Positions 17,238-26,256 of a stretch of 64,000 bases of DNA are shown piece after piece. The DNA is from JAKACA01 sp050008715. Lineage in GTDB: Bacteria; Actinomycetota; Acidimicrobiia; Acidimicrobiales; Bog-793. Where the stretch lies: positions 18,821-82,820 of the forward strand of contig JBEKMC010000010.1 in the NCBI GenBank assembly GCA_050008715.1, in the 5' to 3' direction. Numbering within the stretch: the first letter of the stretch is position 1; each line of letters opens with the position of its first letter. Position numbers and translations under genes: made by a program. The notes beneath the pieces were generated by a model, which saw only the letters and a program-made list of their open reading frames with translations, was not told the origin of the DNA and did not search any database.

Positions 17238-18623
17238 ATGAGGAGCCGGCTGACGCTCGTGCTCGTCCTGCTCATGGCGGCAACCTTGCTCGTCGCCGGC
17301 GTGGGCACGCTGCTCGTGACTCGCCGCGCGGCCCGCAACGATGCCACCCGCCAGCTGTTGGTCGAGGCGACGACGTTCGCGGGGGCGTCGAACCGGCTGC
17401 AGACACCCCGCCTCTTGAGAGTGGTGGACGAAGTGTTGCGACCGGAGAAGGGCCGCATCATCACCATCACGGCATCCGGCGACATCCCGACCCAGCTGCC
17501 CGCCGGCCTGACCGCCGCCGAGCTCGATCCGGCCAAGCTGCTTGCCGGCAGGGATGTCACCGGCATGGCGGACGGATCGGTCTTCGCCGCCGTGCCGGCG
17601 CAGCTCAGCGTCCGCATGGCCGCCCTCCTGCCCGCCGGCGCGCGCGTCGCCGTGTTGCTGACCCGGCAGGTGGGTGGTCTCGGCCCGAGTTGGCTGTACA
17701 TCCTCCTCGTCTCCGGCATCACCCTCGTGATCGCCGCCGGCGTGGCGGCATGGTTGGCGCGCCGGATCACGCGCCCGCTCGTCGATGCGAGTGCCGTGAC
17801 ACGCCGCATCGCCGGTGGGGAGCTGACGGCCCGGGTGCCCGTCAGAGAAAGCCAATACCCCGAGTTGGCCTCGCTCGGCGAGTCCATCAACTCCATGGCC
17901 GAACGCCTGCAGGGAGGCCGCGATCGAGAGCGGCAGCTGCTCTTGTCCGTGTCCCATGACCTGCGCACGCCGCTCACCTCGATCCGCGGCTACGCCGAGG
18001 CGATCGAAGACGGAGTCGCGCCGGACGTCGCCGGGGCCGCCGCCGTCATCGTGAGCGAGTCCATTCGGCTCGAACGCCTCGTGGCCGACCTGCTCGACCT
18101 TGCCCGCCTCGGAGCCGACCGCCTCTCGCTGCACGTCGGGCCGACTGACGTCGGCGAGATCGTGGGGAGGACGGTGGACGGGTTTCGGCCGCGAGCGATC
18201 GCCGCTGCCATCGCCCTCGACGCAGTGCTGCCGCCGCCGGGGCTGCTCGTGGCGGCCGACCCGGACCGGCTCGGTCAGGTGCTGGCCAACTTGGTCGAGA
18301 ACGGCCTGTCGTTCGCCACCGGCGTGGTACGGGTGAGCGTGGTCGATCCCAAGGAGAGGCAGGCGGCGGGAGGCTCGGTCTACGTGCTCGTCGAGGACGA
18401 CGGCCCCGGGATCGCACCTGCGGATCTGGAGCGGGTCTTCGACCGCTTCTACCAGGCAGACCGCGGTGTGGCTGCTCGGCGCGGCCTCGGGCTCGGCCTC
18501 GCCATCGTCGCCGAGCTGGTCCGGGCGATGGGCGGCCACGTGCGAGCGGAATCGCCGATCCGTGCGGTCGGTGGCACGCGGATGGTGGTGGAACTGCGCC
18601 CATGGGCGGGCGGGGTCCAGTAG
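17238..18623 (+). CDS. Sensor histidine kinase
   Basis: The 461-residue membrane kinase has a first transmembrane helix at about residues 5-27, an extracytoplasmic sensor region of about 120 residues, a second helix near 153-175, then a HAMP domain (RRITRPLVDASAVTRRIAGGE). The HisKA helix carries the phosphorylated H240 in SVSHDLRTPLTSIRGYAEA. The ATPase domain shows the N box (NLVENGLSFA), G1 (VEDDGPGI) and G2 (RRGLGLGLAIV). It would phosphorylate the regulator encoded just upstream. The sensed signal is unknown. Confidence 0.93.
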   Translation: MRSRLTLVLVLLMAATLLVAGVGTLLVTRRAARNDATRQLLVEATTFAGASNRLQTPRLLRVVDEVLRPEKGRIITITASGDIPTQLPAGLTAAELDPAKLLAGRDVTGMADGSVFAAVPAQLSVRMAALLPAGARVAVLLTRQVGGLGPSWLYILLVSGITLVIAAGVAAWLARRITRPLVDASAVTRRIAGGELTARVPVRESQYPELASLGESINSMAERLQGGRDRERQLLLSVSHDLRTPLTSIRGYAEAIEDGVAPDVAGAAAVIVSESIRLERLVADLLDLARLGADRLSLHVGPTDVGEIVGRTVDGFRPRAIAAAIALDAVLPPPGLLVAADPDRLGQVLANLVENGLSFATGVVRVSVVDPKERQAAGGSVYVLVEDDGPGIAPADLERVFDRFYQADRGVAARRGLGLGLAIVAELVRAMGGHVRAESPIRAVGGTRMVVELRPWAGGVQ

Positions 18624-18667
18624 CGGAGCCGGCCAAGGCGTCGGTTCGGTATCGGGTTCGAGCGACG

Positions 18668-19240
18668 CTAACAGGAGATGCTGACGAAGTTCAGCAGCGT
18701 GCAGATCGTGTTCTTCGAGACGAGCCACTGATTGCTCAGGTACACCGCACCACCAGAGGAACCCGTGAGCACCGGCTTGTGGTTCGGCCCGAGGACGTCG
18801 TAGACCACGGCAGCACACGGGCTCGGCAGGAACGCTTTGGAGCAGGCGGCGCCTTGCTCGAGCTTGATCGACGAGACGCTGGCGCCGGCGGCCTCTGCTG
18901 CGAGGGGCGACTTGATGGCCTTTGTGAAGGCCCCCCGCAGGCTGCTGCCGTCCTGTACGACGGCCAGCTTCGGCGGGATCGCCGGGTTGGCGAGGTCGAA
19001 CAGTGTCGTGTAGGCGTGCTTGATGTCCGTCTCGGAGACACTCGTCGCCGGGAGCGTTCCCGAGGTGGCCGTGGTCGTAGTGCTGCTCGCTGTCGTCGTG
19101 GTGGCGACTGAGCTACTCCCGCAAGCTGCCAAGCCGAACGCGCCGAACAGGACCATCACGGTGATGCGCCAGAACTGCCGACCGCCGATCCGGAGTGGTC
19201 TTCCTCTTGCGGGCACGTTCGGTCGTCGGTCGGATGTCAT
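18668..19240 (-). CDS. Mtb12-like lipoprotein
   Basis: The 190-residue protein has a basic N-terminus, a hydrophobic helix (ITVMVLFGAFGLAAC) ending in a LAAC lipobox, a Ser/Thr-rich spacer and a C-terminal domain of about 130 residues. Its pattern (DIKHAYTTLFDLANPAIPPKLAVVQDG and GGAVYLSNQWLVSKNTICTLL) resembles the low-molecular-weight antigen Mtb12 fold of mycobacteria, an NTF2-like secreted domain of unknown role. TAGTAT (minus strand, 19249-19254) ends 8 bases before the ATG, fitting a leaderless mRNA. It converges on the histidine kinase. Confidence 0.7.
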   Translation of the reverse strand: MTSDRRPNVPARGRPLRIGGRQFWRITVMVLFGAFGLAACGSSSVATTTTASSTTTTATSGTLPATSVSETDIKHAYTTLFDLANPAIPPKLAVVQDGSSLRGAFTKAIKSPLAAEAAGASVSSIKLEQGAACSKAFLPSPCAAVVYDVLGPNHKPVLTGSSGGAVYLSNQWLVSKNTICTLLNFVSISC

Positions 19241-19318
19241 CGACCGTCATACTAGGGAGGACCTGCCACGGGTCGACCCGGCGGCAATCGAGGGTGCTAG
19301 CCCGTAGATTGCGGCTTC

Positions 19319-19954
19319 GTGAGCATCTCGACAAAACGCGGCGACAGCGGCACGACAGGTCTTCTCTACGGTGGGCGGGTTCGCAAGGACTCGGCGCGCA
19401 TCGAATGCAACGGAGCAGTCGACGAGGCACAGGCGGCACTCGGCTACGCCCGCGCGCTCGTCTTGTCGACTGGTGCCAGCGGGCCTGGCAACCTCACCGG
19501 GGATGCCCTCGACGGCATGCTCGTGTCGATCGAGCGCGACCTGTGGGTTCTCATGGCCGAAGTCGCCACGTCCGACCGCAACCGCGTGAAACTTGTCGCC
19601 GGCGCCTCACTCGTCACTCCGGAGATGGTCGAAATCCTCACGAGTCGTGTGACGGCCCTCGAGGCACTCCAGGTCGTGCCGAAGGAGTTCGTCGTGCCGG
19701 GGGAGAACCTCGCCGGGGCGGCCTTGGACGTCGCTCGGACGGTCGTGCGACGAGCCGAGCGTCTGGCGGTGTCCGCAGAATTGCCGAAGGCCTCGGCCGT
19801 CGTCCCCTATTTGAACCGCCTCTCGGACTTGTGTTGGCTGCTGGCGCGAGCCGTCGAGCGGGAGCACCTCACGGCCAAGAAGGGACCGCCGAAGCGCACC
19901 CGGCATTCACCGCGCCTTGTGGCGAACGACAGCACGCGTACGAGCGGGCCATGA
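19319..19954 (+). CDS. pduO: Cob(I)alamin adenosyltransferase, PduO type
   Basis: It transfers the adenosyl group of ATP to cob(I)alamin to make coenzyme B12. The N-terminal ATP-binding signature TKRGDSGTTGLLYGGRVRK and the later RTVVRRAERLAV and YLNRLSDLCWLLAR are hallmarks of the PduO-type trimeric enzymes. Length (211 residues) is normal for a single-domain member. It starts with GTG; TAGATT at 19305-19310 ends 8 bases before it and no ribosome-binding site is seen, so it is probably leaderless. The next gene, pepA, begins 7 bases after the stop. Confidence 0.93.
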   Translation: MSISTKRGDSGTTGLLYGGRVRKDSARIECNGAVDEAQAALGYARALVLSTGASGPGNLTGDALDGMLVSIERDLWVLMAEVATSDRNRVKLVAGASLVTPEMVEILTSRVTALEALQVVPKEFVVPGENLAGAALDVARTVVRRAERLAVSAELPKASAVVPYLNRLSDLCWLLARAVEREHLTAKKGPPKRTRHSPRLVANDSTRTSGP

Positions 19955-19961
19955 TGGCCAC

Positions 19962-21461
19962 ATGAACGTTCACGTGTCGATCGCGACCGCTGTGCCCGAT
20001 GCCCCCGCCGGTCATTTCGTCTTCGAGGGCCTCGAGCCTGTCTCGGGCGGCCTGGAGCTGGATCGGCAGCAGTGCGAGTGGCGGTCGTTCTCTGGAAAGC
20101 CGGGCGAGTCGCTCGTCGAGCGTGAAGGTGACGGAGTGCGGGTGCTCGTGGGGATCGGCGAGCGCCCGGCGCTCTCGTCGAGAGCGCTGCGCCGCGGCGC
20201 CGCCACGTTCGCGCGGGCTTCGTCGTCCTGCCCGTCGGCGAGTCTTGACTTGAGCGCGCTGCCCTCGGCCGGCTTGAGCACGGTGGCGGCGGTGCAGGCG
20301 GCTGTGGAGGGGATCGGGGGAGCGACGTACCGTTTCTCTCGCTACCGGAGTGCGGAAAGTCCAGCCGCCCTCGAGTCGGTAACGCTCCTCGTGGCCGAGA
20401 GCGACGTGGAGATCGCCAACGAGGCGTTGCGTCGGGGCGTGGCAATTGCCGACGCGGTGGCGCTTTCCCGTGATCTCGTCAACACGCCGGCGGCCGACAT
20501 GACACCGTCGAGGCTCGCCGAGATCGCCGGCGAGGTGGCCGCCTCCGGCGGTCTCGAGATCCGCGTCCTCGACGAGAGCGAGATCCGGGCCGAGCGCCTG
20601 GGCGGTCTGTTGGGCGTGGCGCGCGGCTCGGCCGAGGCGCCTCGGCTCATCAGGCTCACCTACGAGCCAACGGGGCCCAGTGCCGGGACGGCTCCCACGG
20701 TGGCCATCGTCGGAAAGGGCATCACGTTCGACTCCGGCGGGCTGTCGCTCAAGTCCGGGGACGGGATGATGACGATGAAGGACGACATGAGCGGCGCCGC
20801 CGCGGTCATCGCCACACTCGGGGCCTGCCGAGCCGCCGGCGTGGGCGTGCGCGTGATCGGCATCGCACCGTGCACTGAGAACATGCCGAGTGGCACGGCC
20901 ACCAAACCCGGCGACGTCCTCACGATCCGCAACGGCAAGACGATCGAAGTCCTGAACACCGACGCCGAGGGGCGCCTCGTGCTGGCGGACGGCCTCTCCC
21001 TTGCGGCCGAGGCAGAGCCGGATGCCATCATCGACATCGCGACCCTCACCGGCGCTTGTGTCGTTGCTCTCGGAGGCGAGGTGGCCGGCGTCATGGGCAA
21101 CGACTCGCGGCTCATGGCGGCGGTGGAGCAGGCGGCCGACCGCGCGGGGGAACCCGTATGGCACCTGCCGCTCCCGCAGTCCTACAAGAAGCTCCACGAG
21201 TCCACGGTCGCCGACATGAAGAACATCGGGCGCCCAGGCGGTCCAGGTGCGCTGCTGGCCGGCCTCATCCTGGAAGAGTTCGTCGGGGACAGGCCGTGGG
21301 CCCACATCGACATCGCCGGCCCGTCGTTCACGGACGAGGATTCCTACGACCAGCGCAAGGGTGGCACCGGTTTTGGCATTCGCACGATGATCGAGCTGTT
21401 GTCCAGATACGAGGCGATCGGCTCGCCGGCTGATCACGCCGCGGATGGGAGTGTCCGATGA
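19962..21461 (+). CDS. pepA: Leucyl aminopeptidase (M17 family)
   Basis: This two-metal cytosolic exopeptidase removes N-terminal residues from peptides. The 499-residue protein has the variable N-terminal macro-like domain and the catalytic C-terminal domain. It carries VGKGITFDSGGLSLK (metal and catalytic Lys), the MKDDMSGAAAV segment and the M17 signature NTDAEGRLVLAD near residue 332. The ATG at 19962 follows the adenosyltransferase stop by 7 bases; an in-frame start at 19917 inside that gene is less likely. The stop overlaps the next ATG by four bases. Confidence 0.95.
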   Translation: MNVHVSIATAVPDAPAGHFVFEGLEPVSGGLELDRQQCEWRSFSGKPGESLVEREGDGVRVLVGIGERPALSSRALRRGAATFARASSSCPSASLDLSALPSAGLSTVAAVQAAVEGIGGATYRFSRYRSAESPAALESVTLLVAESDVEIANEALRRGVAIADAVALSRDLVNTPAADMTPSRLAEIAGEVAASGGLEIRVLDESEIRAERLGGLLGVARGSAEAPRLIRLTYEPTGPSAGTAPTVAIVGKGITFDSGGLSLKSGDGMMTMKDDMSGAAAVIATLGACRAAGVGVRVIGIAPCTENMPSGTATKPGDVLTIRNGKTIEVLNTDAEGRLVLADGLSLAAEAEPDAIIDIATLTGACVVALGGEVAGVMGNDSRLMAAVEQAADRAGEPVWHLPLPQSYKKLHESTVADMKNIGRPGGPGALLAGLILEEFVGDRPWAHIDIAGPSFTDEDSYDQRKGGTGFGIRTMIELLSRYEAIGSPADHAADGSVR

Positions 21462-22390
21462 CCGGTGTCCCGCCATCGGCACCCCGAACACCGCCGCGCC
21501 CGGCGGCACGCACCGCCGCTGCCACGACGAGAACGCGCCGTGTCGGCGCGAATGCGGCCAAAGCCGCCGAGCCGGCTGCTGTTGTCGCAAAGCCTGCAGC
21601 ATCTGCAGGCGGAGCGCCGGCCGCAGCCGCACCCGCACCCGCACCCGTGCATCCGGCGACGCTCGCCATCGACATCGGCGGGACCGGTCTCAAGGCATCG
21701 GTCTTGGACGCGCAGGGCCGTCTGCTTGCCGACCGCGTACGCGTGGTGACGACGTACCCGGTGACGCCGGAGCAGATGGTCGACGAGCTCGTCAAGCTCG
21801 TGAAGCCGCTCCCGACGGCTGACCGCGCGTCGGTGGGTTTCCCTGGCGTCGTCCGGAGGGGGCACATCCTCACCGCCCCGCACTTCGTGACGAAGTCGGG
21901 CCCGGGCTCAAAGGTGGTGAAGGAGCTGCTGGGCAAATGGACGGGTTACGACCTGGCCGAGTCGCTCGGGGCGAGGCTCGGGGTCCCCGTGCGCGTCGCC
22001 AACGACGCAGATCTGCAGGGCTGGGCGGTCGTTGCCGGTCGCGGAATCGAGATGGTCGTGACGCTCGGCACCGGCGTCGGCACTGCCGTCTTCGCCGACG
22101 GCAAGCTCGCCCCGCACCTCGAGCTCGCCCACCATCCCTTCCGCAAGGGCGAGACCTATAACGAGCAGTTGGGCGAGGCGGCCTTCAAGCGCGTCGGCGT
22201 GGCGAAGTGGCGCAAGCGCGTGCTCGAGGCGATCGGGAACTTCCAACGCCTCGTGAACTACGACAGCCTGTATCTGGGCGGCGGCAACGCCCGCCACATG
22301 CAGGGGCACCTGGACCCGTCGATCACGATCGTGGACAACGTCGCCGGCATCGTCGGGGGAATCAAGCTCTGGGTGCACGGCGGCCACTGA
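21458..22390 (+). CDS. ppgK: Polyphosphate glucokinase
   Basis: This ROK-family kinase phosphorylates glucose with polyphosphate (or ATP), an enzyme typical of actinobacteria. A 60-residue Ala/Pro/Thr-rich leader precedes the kinase fold: ATP/polyP loop LAIDIGGTGLKASV, SVGFPGVVRRGHI, catalytic Asp in VANDADLQGW, GTGVGTAVF, and the PpgK-specific ELAHHPFRKGETYNEQLGEA. The leader is unusual; it resembles low-complexity tails and could be translated but unstructured. The start overlaps the pepA stop (ATGA). Confidence 0.93.
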   Translation: MTGVPPSAPRTPPRPAARTAAATTRTRRVGANAAKAAEPAAVVAKPAASAGGAPAAAAPAPAPVHPATLAIDIGGTGLKASVLDAQGRLLADRVRVVTTYPVTPEQMVDELVKLVKPLPTADRASVGFPGVVRRGHILTAPHFVTKSGPGSKVVKELLGKWTGYDLAESLGARLGVPVRVANDADLQGWAVVAGRGIEMVVTLGTGVGTAVFADGKLAPHLELAHHPFRKGETYNEQLGEAAFKRVGVAKWRKRVLEAIGNFQRLVNYDSLYLGGGNARHMQGHLDPSITIVDNVAGIVGGIKLWVHGGH

Positions 22391-22482
22391 GGCGTCGTTG
22401 CGTGGAGCGGCGCGCTGCCGCGCAAGTTGGCTGGCCGGATGGTGCAGATACGCCGGCGGCCACGAGGAGCCCGCCAAGTTGC

Positions 22483-22536
22483 GCCGGCGGGTGCGGCGAT
22501 CGCCCTGATCGCCCGTCGGCGGGTCCGGCGATCGTC
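22483..22536. repeat. Two ~22-bp direct repeats in the ppgK 3' intergenic region
   Basis: Bases 22483-22504 and 22515-22536 match at 19 of 22 positions and each contains GGCGATCG. They lie between the converging ppgK and hypothetical genes and could form alternative stems that end transcription. Confidence 0.5.
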
Positions 22537-22537
22537 C

Positions 22538-23098
22538 TCAGGTGCCGAGCCAGCTCGGCGATGCGTCCAGAAGGAAACGGGTCACCGCGAGCGCCCGGTC
22601 GAACGTGTCACACAGCAGTTCCTCGCCGGCGAGCACGCGCGCCAGCGACACCTGACGGCGGGCGACGATCGTGAGGCGGCGCACGGCGGCTTCGGTGACC
22701 GAGCCGAAGGAGTCCGTTGCCGAAATCTCGAGCGGCAGCTCGAGACCGCCGACGCCGGACAGGTCGAGGGTGAGCCGGAGCAGATCTGGCGCGTTCGGTA
22801 GGGGAGGAACCCCCCAGTTGAACGTGAGCGGGAAGAACCACTTGTCCGGCGGGTCGGCGTCCTCGGGGAGGGCGACGACCGCATCCTCGAAGTCGAGCAG
22901 CACACGCGGCTCCACCTCGAGTGCGAGATGCAGGTCGATCGGCCCGCCGCAACCTTCCTCGGGGTGGAGATCCACCTCCCAGAACTGCCGGAGCGAGTAC
23001 GTCTCCACGAAGTGCCGCTCGTCGTGCACGTGGAAACCGTGATCCACTGCATGATCTTTGAGCTCGGCCACGTAGCCGGCCACGTCAATGACCGCCAT
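22538..23098 (-). CDS. Conserved-looking hypothetical protein
   Basis: This 186-residue soluble protein has no signal or membrane segment. It is acidic and compact, with alternating strands and helices (EVDLHPEEGCGGPIDLHLALEVEPRVLLDFED, then LTIVARRQVSLARVLAGEELLCDTFDRALAVTRFLLD). I do not recognise the family. TACACT (minus strand, 23108-23113) ends 9 bases before the ATG. It is divergent from the phosphatase gene with only 45 bases between starts, so the two promoters must interleave. Confidence 0.7.
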   Translation of the reverse strand: MAVIDVAGYVAELKDHAVDHGFHVHDERHFVETYSLRQFWEVDLHPEEGCGGPIDLHLALEVEPRVLLDFEDAVVALPEDADPPDKWFFPLTFNWGVPPLPNAPDLLRLTLDLSGVGGLELPLEISATDSFGSVTEAAVRRLTIVARRQVSLARVLAGEELLCDTFDRALAVTRFLLDASPSWLGT

Positions 23099-23143
23099 GT
23101 CGTCGCAAGTGTATGCGCCGTTTGCGAACTACCGTGCCCGGTC

Positions 23144-23899
23144 GTGGACACAGCCTTGATGATGGGTGTGCTCGGCGAGGCCGCTCGGCAGGTCGCGAGC
23201 GCCCTTGACGGCCTCCCCGACTGGGGTCTGGCGGGCACACGCCCTGGTCAGTACCGGTCTGACCTGGCTGCCGACCGGGTCGCCGTCGGGGTGTTGACCG
23301 GTGCGGGCTACTCAGTGATGAGTGAGGAGTCGGGATTGACCGAAGTCCCTTCCTCGCCCTTTCTTGCCGTTCTCGATCCCGTAGACGGTTCGACGAACGC
23401 CTCGAGGGGGCTTCCCTGGTACGCCACGAGCATTTGCGTTCTCGACGAGGCCGGTCCGCTGGCGGCGCTCGTGCTCAACCAGGCGACCGGGAGACGGTAC
23501 GAGGCGACTCGTGGTGGCGGGGCGTATCGGGACGGCGCCCCCATCCGACCGTCGCAGTGCCGGGAGTTGCGTCGGGCCATCATCGGCATGTCGGGTTTCC
23601 CGGGGAAGTACCTCGGCTGGAAGCAGTACCGAGCGCTCGGGGCGGTGGCCCTCGATCTGTGCGCCGTGGCCGACGGCTCGCTCGACGGATATCTCGACTG
23701 CGGGTGGAACGCCCACGGTGGATGGGACTACCTCGGGGGCATGCTCGTGTGTCAGGAGGCAGGTGCCGGCGTGGCCGAGGCGCTCGGTCGCGATCTCGTG
23801 GTGCGTGGCCACGAGGATCGACGTGCGCCCATTGCGGCCGGGACGCCGGAGCTCCTCGATGCGCTCGTGGCCGCGCGCCGCAGCATCGAGCACCACTGA
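23144..23899 (+). CDS. Inositol monophosphatase family protein
   Basis: It is a Mg-dependent phosphatase of the IMPase/FBPase/CysQ superfamily. Motif A appears as LAVLDPVDGSTNASRG and motif B as WDYLGGMLVCQEAGA; the upstream EE metal-binding pair is in VMSEESGL. The 251-residue length is normal. The frame is open from 22928, inside the divergent gene. I use the GTG at 23144 because TACCGT at 23130-23135 ends 8 bases before it, matching the leaderless spacing of other genes here; an ATG at 23159 is also possible. The substrate could be inositol phosphate, PAP or a sugar phosphate. Confidence 0.88.
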   Translation: MDTALMMGVLGEAARQVASALDGLPDWGLAGTRPGQYRSDLAADRVAVGVLTGAGYSVMSEESGLTEVPSSPFLAVLDPVDGSTNASRGLPWYATSICVLDEAGPLAALVLNQATGRRYEATRGGGAYRDGAPIRPSQCRELRRAIIGMSGFPGKYLGWKQYRALGAVALDLCAVADGSLDGYLDCGWNAHGGWDYLGGMLVCQEAGAGVAEALGRDLVVRGHEDRRAPIAAGTPELLDALVAARRSIEHH

Positions 23900-23953
23900 C
23901 GGGACCGACAGAGAGGTAGGTCGGGGGTCCGCGGGACACTACCCTCGGCACAG

Positions 23954-24712
23954 ATGGATGACGACGCTCTGACCGAGGACTCGGCCACATCTCCCAAGCC
24001 GGTCCCGCTCCAGTTGCTTCTCGATGTCCAGGCGCACGACCTGGCTCTCGACCGCATCGCCTATCGGCTGAGGGAGCTCCACGAGCGCGGCCGGCTGGCA
24101 GCAGTCGAGGCCGAGCGGGCGGAGTTGAGGCACCGGCTCGAGGCCACGGAAGCCGGCCGGGCGCAGTTGGCCCACCAACAAGACGAGCTCGAGCAGCACG
24201 TGCAGGCGCTCGTGTCCCGCATCGGCACCATCGAAGCCCGCTTGCGGTCCGGGGCGGCTGGGTCCTATCGCGACCAGGACGCGATGGCGAACGAGACACG
24301 CTCGCTCGACCACCAACGTCGCGACTACGAGGATCGGGAGATCGAGATCATGGAACAGCTCGAGCCGATCGAGGCCGAGCTGGCGTCTATCGCGGCCCAG
24401 CTCGACCGCCTCGACACGGACACGTCAGCGGCATCGGAAGCCCTCGCAAGGGCTGAGGCGGAACTCGCCGCCGAGCGTGAGGCGGTGTTGGCGGAGCGGG
24501 CGCCGCTCGCGGCGGCGCTGCCATCGGACCTGGCGGCATCGTATGAGCGCTTGCGCTCGAAGCTCGGCGGGATCGGAGCCGCCAAGCTCGTCGACGGTGC
24601 CTGTAGCGGATGCCACCTGCGGCTGCCGGCGCTGGAGCGCGACCAGGTCCGGCACGCGCCGCCCGGCACCGTGTTCTCCTGTGACCAGTGCGGCCGGATC
24701 CTGGTTCCGTGA
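23954..24712 (+). CDS. Coiled-coil C4 zinc-ribbon protein
   Basis: The 252-residue protein is a long antiparallel coiled coil (about residues 20-185, Glu/Arg/Ala-rich) followed by a C4 zinc ribbon: CSGC near residue 217 and CDQC near 242. This architecture (zf-RING_7, as in CT398/HP0958-like proteins) is widespread in actinobacteria; members are thought to bind nucleic acid or act as adaptors, and the role here is unknown. TACCCT at 23940-23945 ends 8 bases before the ATG. The next gene starts 16 bases after the stop. Confidence 0.88.
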   Translation: MDDDALTEDSATSPKPVPLQLLLDVQAHDLALDRIAYRLRELHERGRLAAVEAERAELRHRLEATEAGRAQLAHQQDELEQHVQALVSRIGTIEARLRSGAAGSYRDQDAMANETRSLDHQRRDYEDREIEIMEQLEPIEAELASIAAQLDRLDTDTSAASEALARAEAELAAEREAVLAERAPLAAALPSDLAASYERLRSKLGGIGAAKLVDGACSGCHLRLPALERDQVRHAPPGTVFSCDQCGRILVP

Positions 24713-24728
24713 GGACGTCCGTCGTCTC

Positions 24729-25376
24729 GTGCTGATTCTCGTCCGGCACGGGCAGAGCGAGGCGAACGCCGCCGGCGTGCTGCTCGGCCGGACGGATTCG
24801 GAGTTGACCGACCTCGGCCGCCTGCAGGCCAGCCGGATCGGACATGCATTGGCCCGGTCCGTGCGGCACGTCTCGGGCGGTGGCGACGATGGCCCCGGCG
24901 TCCGGGTACCGATCCGCATTCTCACGAGCCCGCTGGTGAGGGCGCGACTGACCGCAAAGATCATCAGCGAGGTGCTCGGTCCAGGCGTTCCCCAGCCGGA
25001 GGTGGAGGAGCGTTTGATCGAGCTCGACTACGGCGAGCTCGACGGGAAGCGACCGGCGGACCTTGCGCCGGGGGTCTGGTCTGGCTGGCGTTCCGATCCG
25101 ACGTGGCGTCCTTCCGGGGGCGAATCGTTCGTCGATCTCCATGCGCGTGTCGATCCGCTCTGGGCGTCGCTAGCGGAGGAGGCGGCGGCGGGCGACGTGA
25201 TCGCCGTCAGCCATGTGTCGCCGATCAAGGCGGCAGTCGCCTGGACACTCGGCGCTGGCCCTGAGCTCGCCTGGAAGTTGTCGCTCGGCGTCGCCGCCAT
25301 CACCCGCATCTCCTTCGGTGGTAGGGCGCCGGCACTCGTGAGCTTCGGCGAGACGGACCACCTGAGCGGGATCTGA
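24729..25376 (+). CDS. Histidine phosphatase family protein (phosphoglycerate mutase-like)
   Basis: The 215-residue enzyme has LILVRHGQSEANAAGVLLGR with the phospho-accepting His, ERLIELDYGELDGKRP, and the second catalytic His in VIAVSHVSPIKAAV. It resembles the MSMEG-type phosphatases commonly found next to the C4 zinc-ribbon protein in actinobacteria; the substrate is unknown. The GTG at 24729 places the motif at the N-terminus as expected; the frame is open further upstream inside the preceding gene, but the family does not extend that way. Probably co-transcribed with the zinc-ribbon gene. Confidence 0.87.
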   Translation: MLILVRHGQSEANAAGVLLGRTDSELTDLGRLQASRIGHALARSVRHVSGGGDDGPGVRVPIRILTSPLVRARLTAKIISEVLGPGVPQPEVEERLIELDYGELDGKRPADLAPGVWSGWRSDPTWRPSGGESFVDLHARVDPLWASLAEEAAAGDVIAVSHVSPIKAAVAWTLGAGPELAWKLSLGVAAITRISFGGRAPALVSFGETDHLSGI

Positions 25377-25399
25377 GTCGGTGGCGCGTCGCCGTCCGC

Positions 25400-25430
25400 T
25401 TGCGCCGGCTCGGGCTGTCCCGTGAGACAA
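25400..25430 (+). promoter_or_regulatory. Possible rnpB promoter
   Basis: TTGCGC at 25400-25405 and GACAAT at 25425-25430 are separated by 19 bases, and the -10-like box ends 6 bases before the predicted 5' end of RNase P RNA at 25437. The -10 is four of six to consensus and the spacing is long, so this is tentative. Confidence 0.35.
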
Positions 25431-25436
25431 TGACCT

Positions 25437-25812
<376 letters not shown>

Positions 25813-25938
25813 ACACACCGGCCTGTAGGTGCGCTAAAATATGCTCTGGCCTGCGACTTTGTCCTCTCCGCTGGTAGCCGTTGGTGACCGAAAAACACCG
25901 CAGAACCTGGCGCAGTTCGCGTCCAACGCCCGCGACGC

Positions 25939-26193
25939 GTGAGCCGTCCGCCTCTCCGGGCGGAGCACGTGCTGGCTGCGCTCAACTGTCATGGCGTCGA
26001 GTACCTGATCATCGGCGCCTTCGCCGCCATCGCCCAGGGAGCGCCGATCGACGCGACCTATGACGTGGACGTCACACCGAGGCGAAGCCCTGAGAATCTT
26101 CGGCGGCTCTCCGATGCCCTCCGGGACTTGGGCGCACGGATCCGTGTCTGTTGCGATATCGCCATATCCAGTGCGATGAGCAATATGTGGTGA
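25939..26193 (+). pseudogene. Truncated nucleotidyltransferase (AbiEii/MNT-like) fragment
   Basis: Residues 1-67 look like the start of a small nucleotidyltransferase of the AbiEii/MNT type found in toxin-antitoxin systems: HGVEYLIIGAFAAIAQGAP followed by the catalytic acid pair in TYDVDV and then SPENLRRLSDALRDLGARIRV. Full-length relatives have roughly 170-200 residues. Here the similarity stops abruptly at about 26140 and 17 unrelated residues lead to a stop in the hipBA promoter region. The GTG at 25939 is the likely start. It therefore looks like a gene cut by insertion or deletion next to hipBA, with probable loss of function. Confidence 0.6.
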
Positions 26194-26204
26194 TATCGCC
26201 ACAT
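26151..26204 (+). promoter_or_regulatory. Probable HipB operators upstream of hipBA
   Basis: A 20-base near-perfect palindrome, ATGTGGTGATATCGCCACAT, covers 26185-26204 (nine of ten arm positions pair). The core GATATCGCCA also occurs at 26155-26164, giving a second, half-like site. They lie 52 and about 95 bases before hipB, next to CATAAT at 26219-26224 as a possible -10. HipB-type antitoxins bind such palindromes and repress their own operon. Confidence 0.55.
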
Positions 26205-26256
26205 TGCCTACTACACTCCATAATGTTGCGATAGCACAACAGGAGGACTTGGGCAG

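Noticed and set aside
17118..18818. Long minus-strand open frame opposite the histidine kinase
   Set aside because: It is a 566-codon shadow of the kinase caused by high GC at third positions; it has no domain pattern and no start signal.
19869..21644. Long minus-strand open frame opposite pepA
   Set aside because: 591 codons but Arg/Pro/Ala-rich with no family pattern, directly opposite a well-supported aminopeptidase gene.
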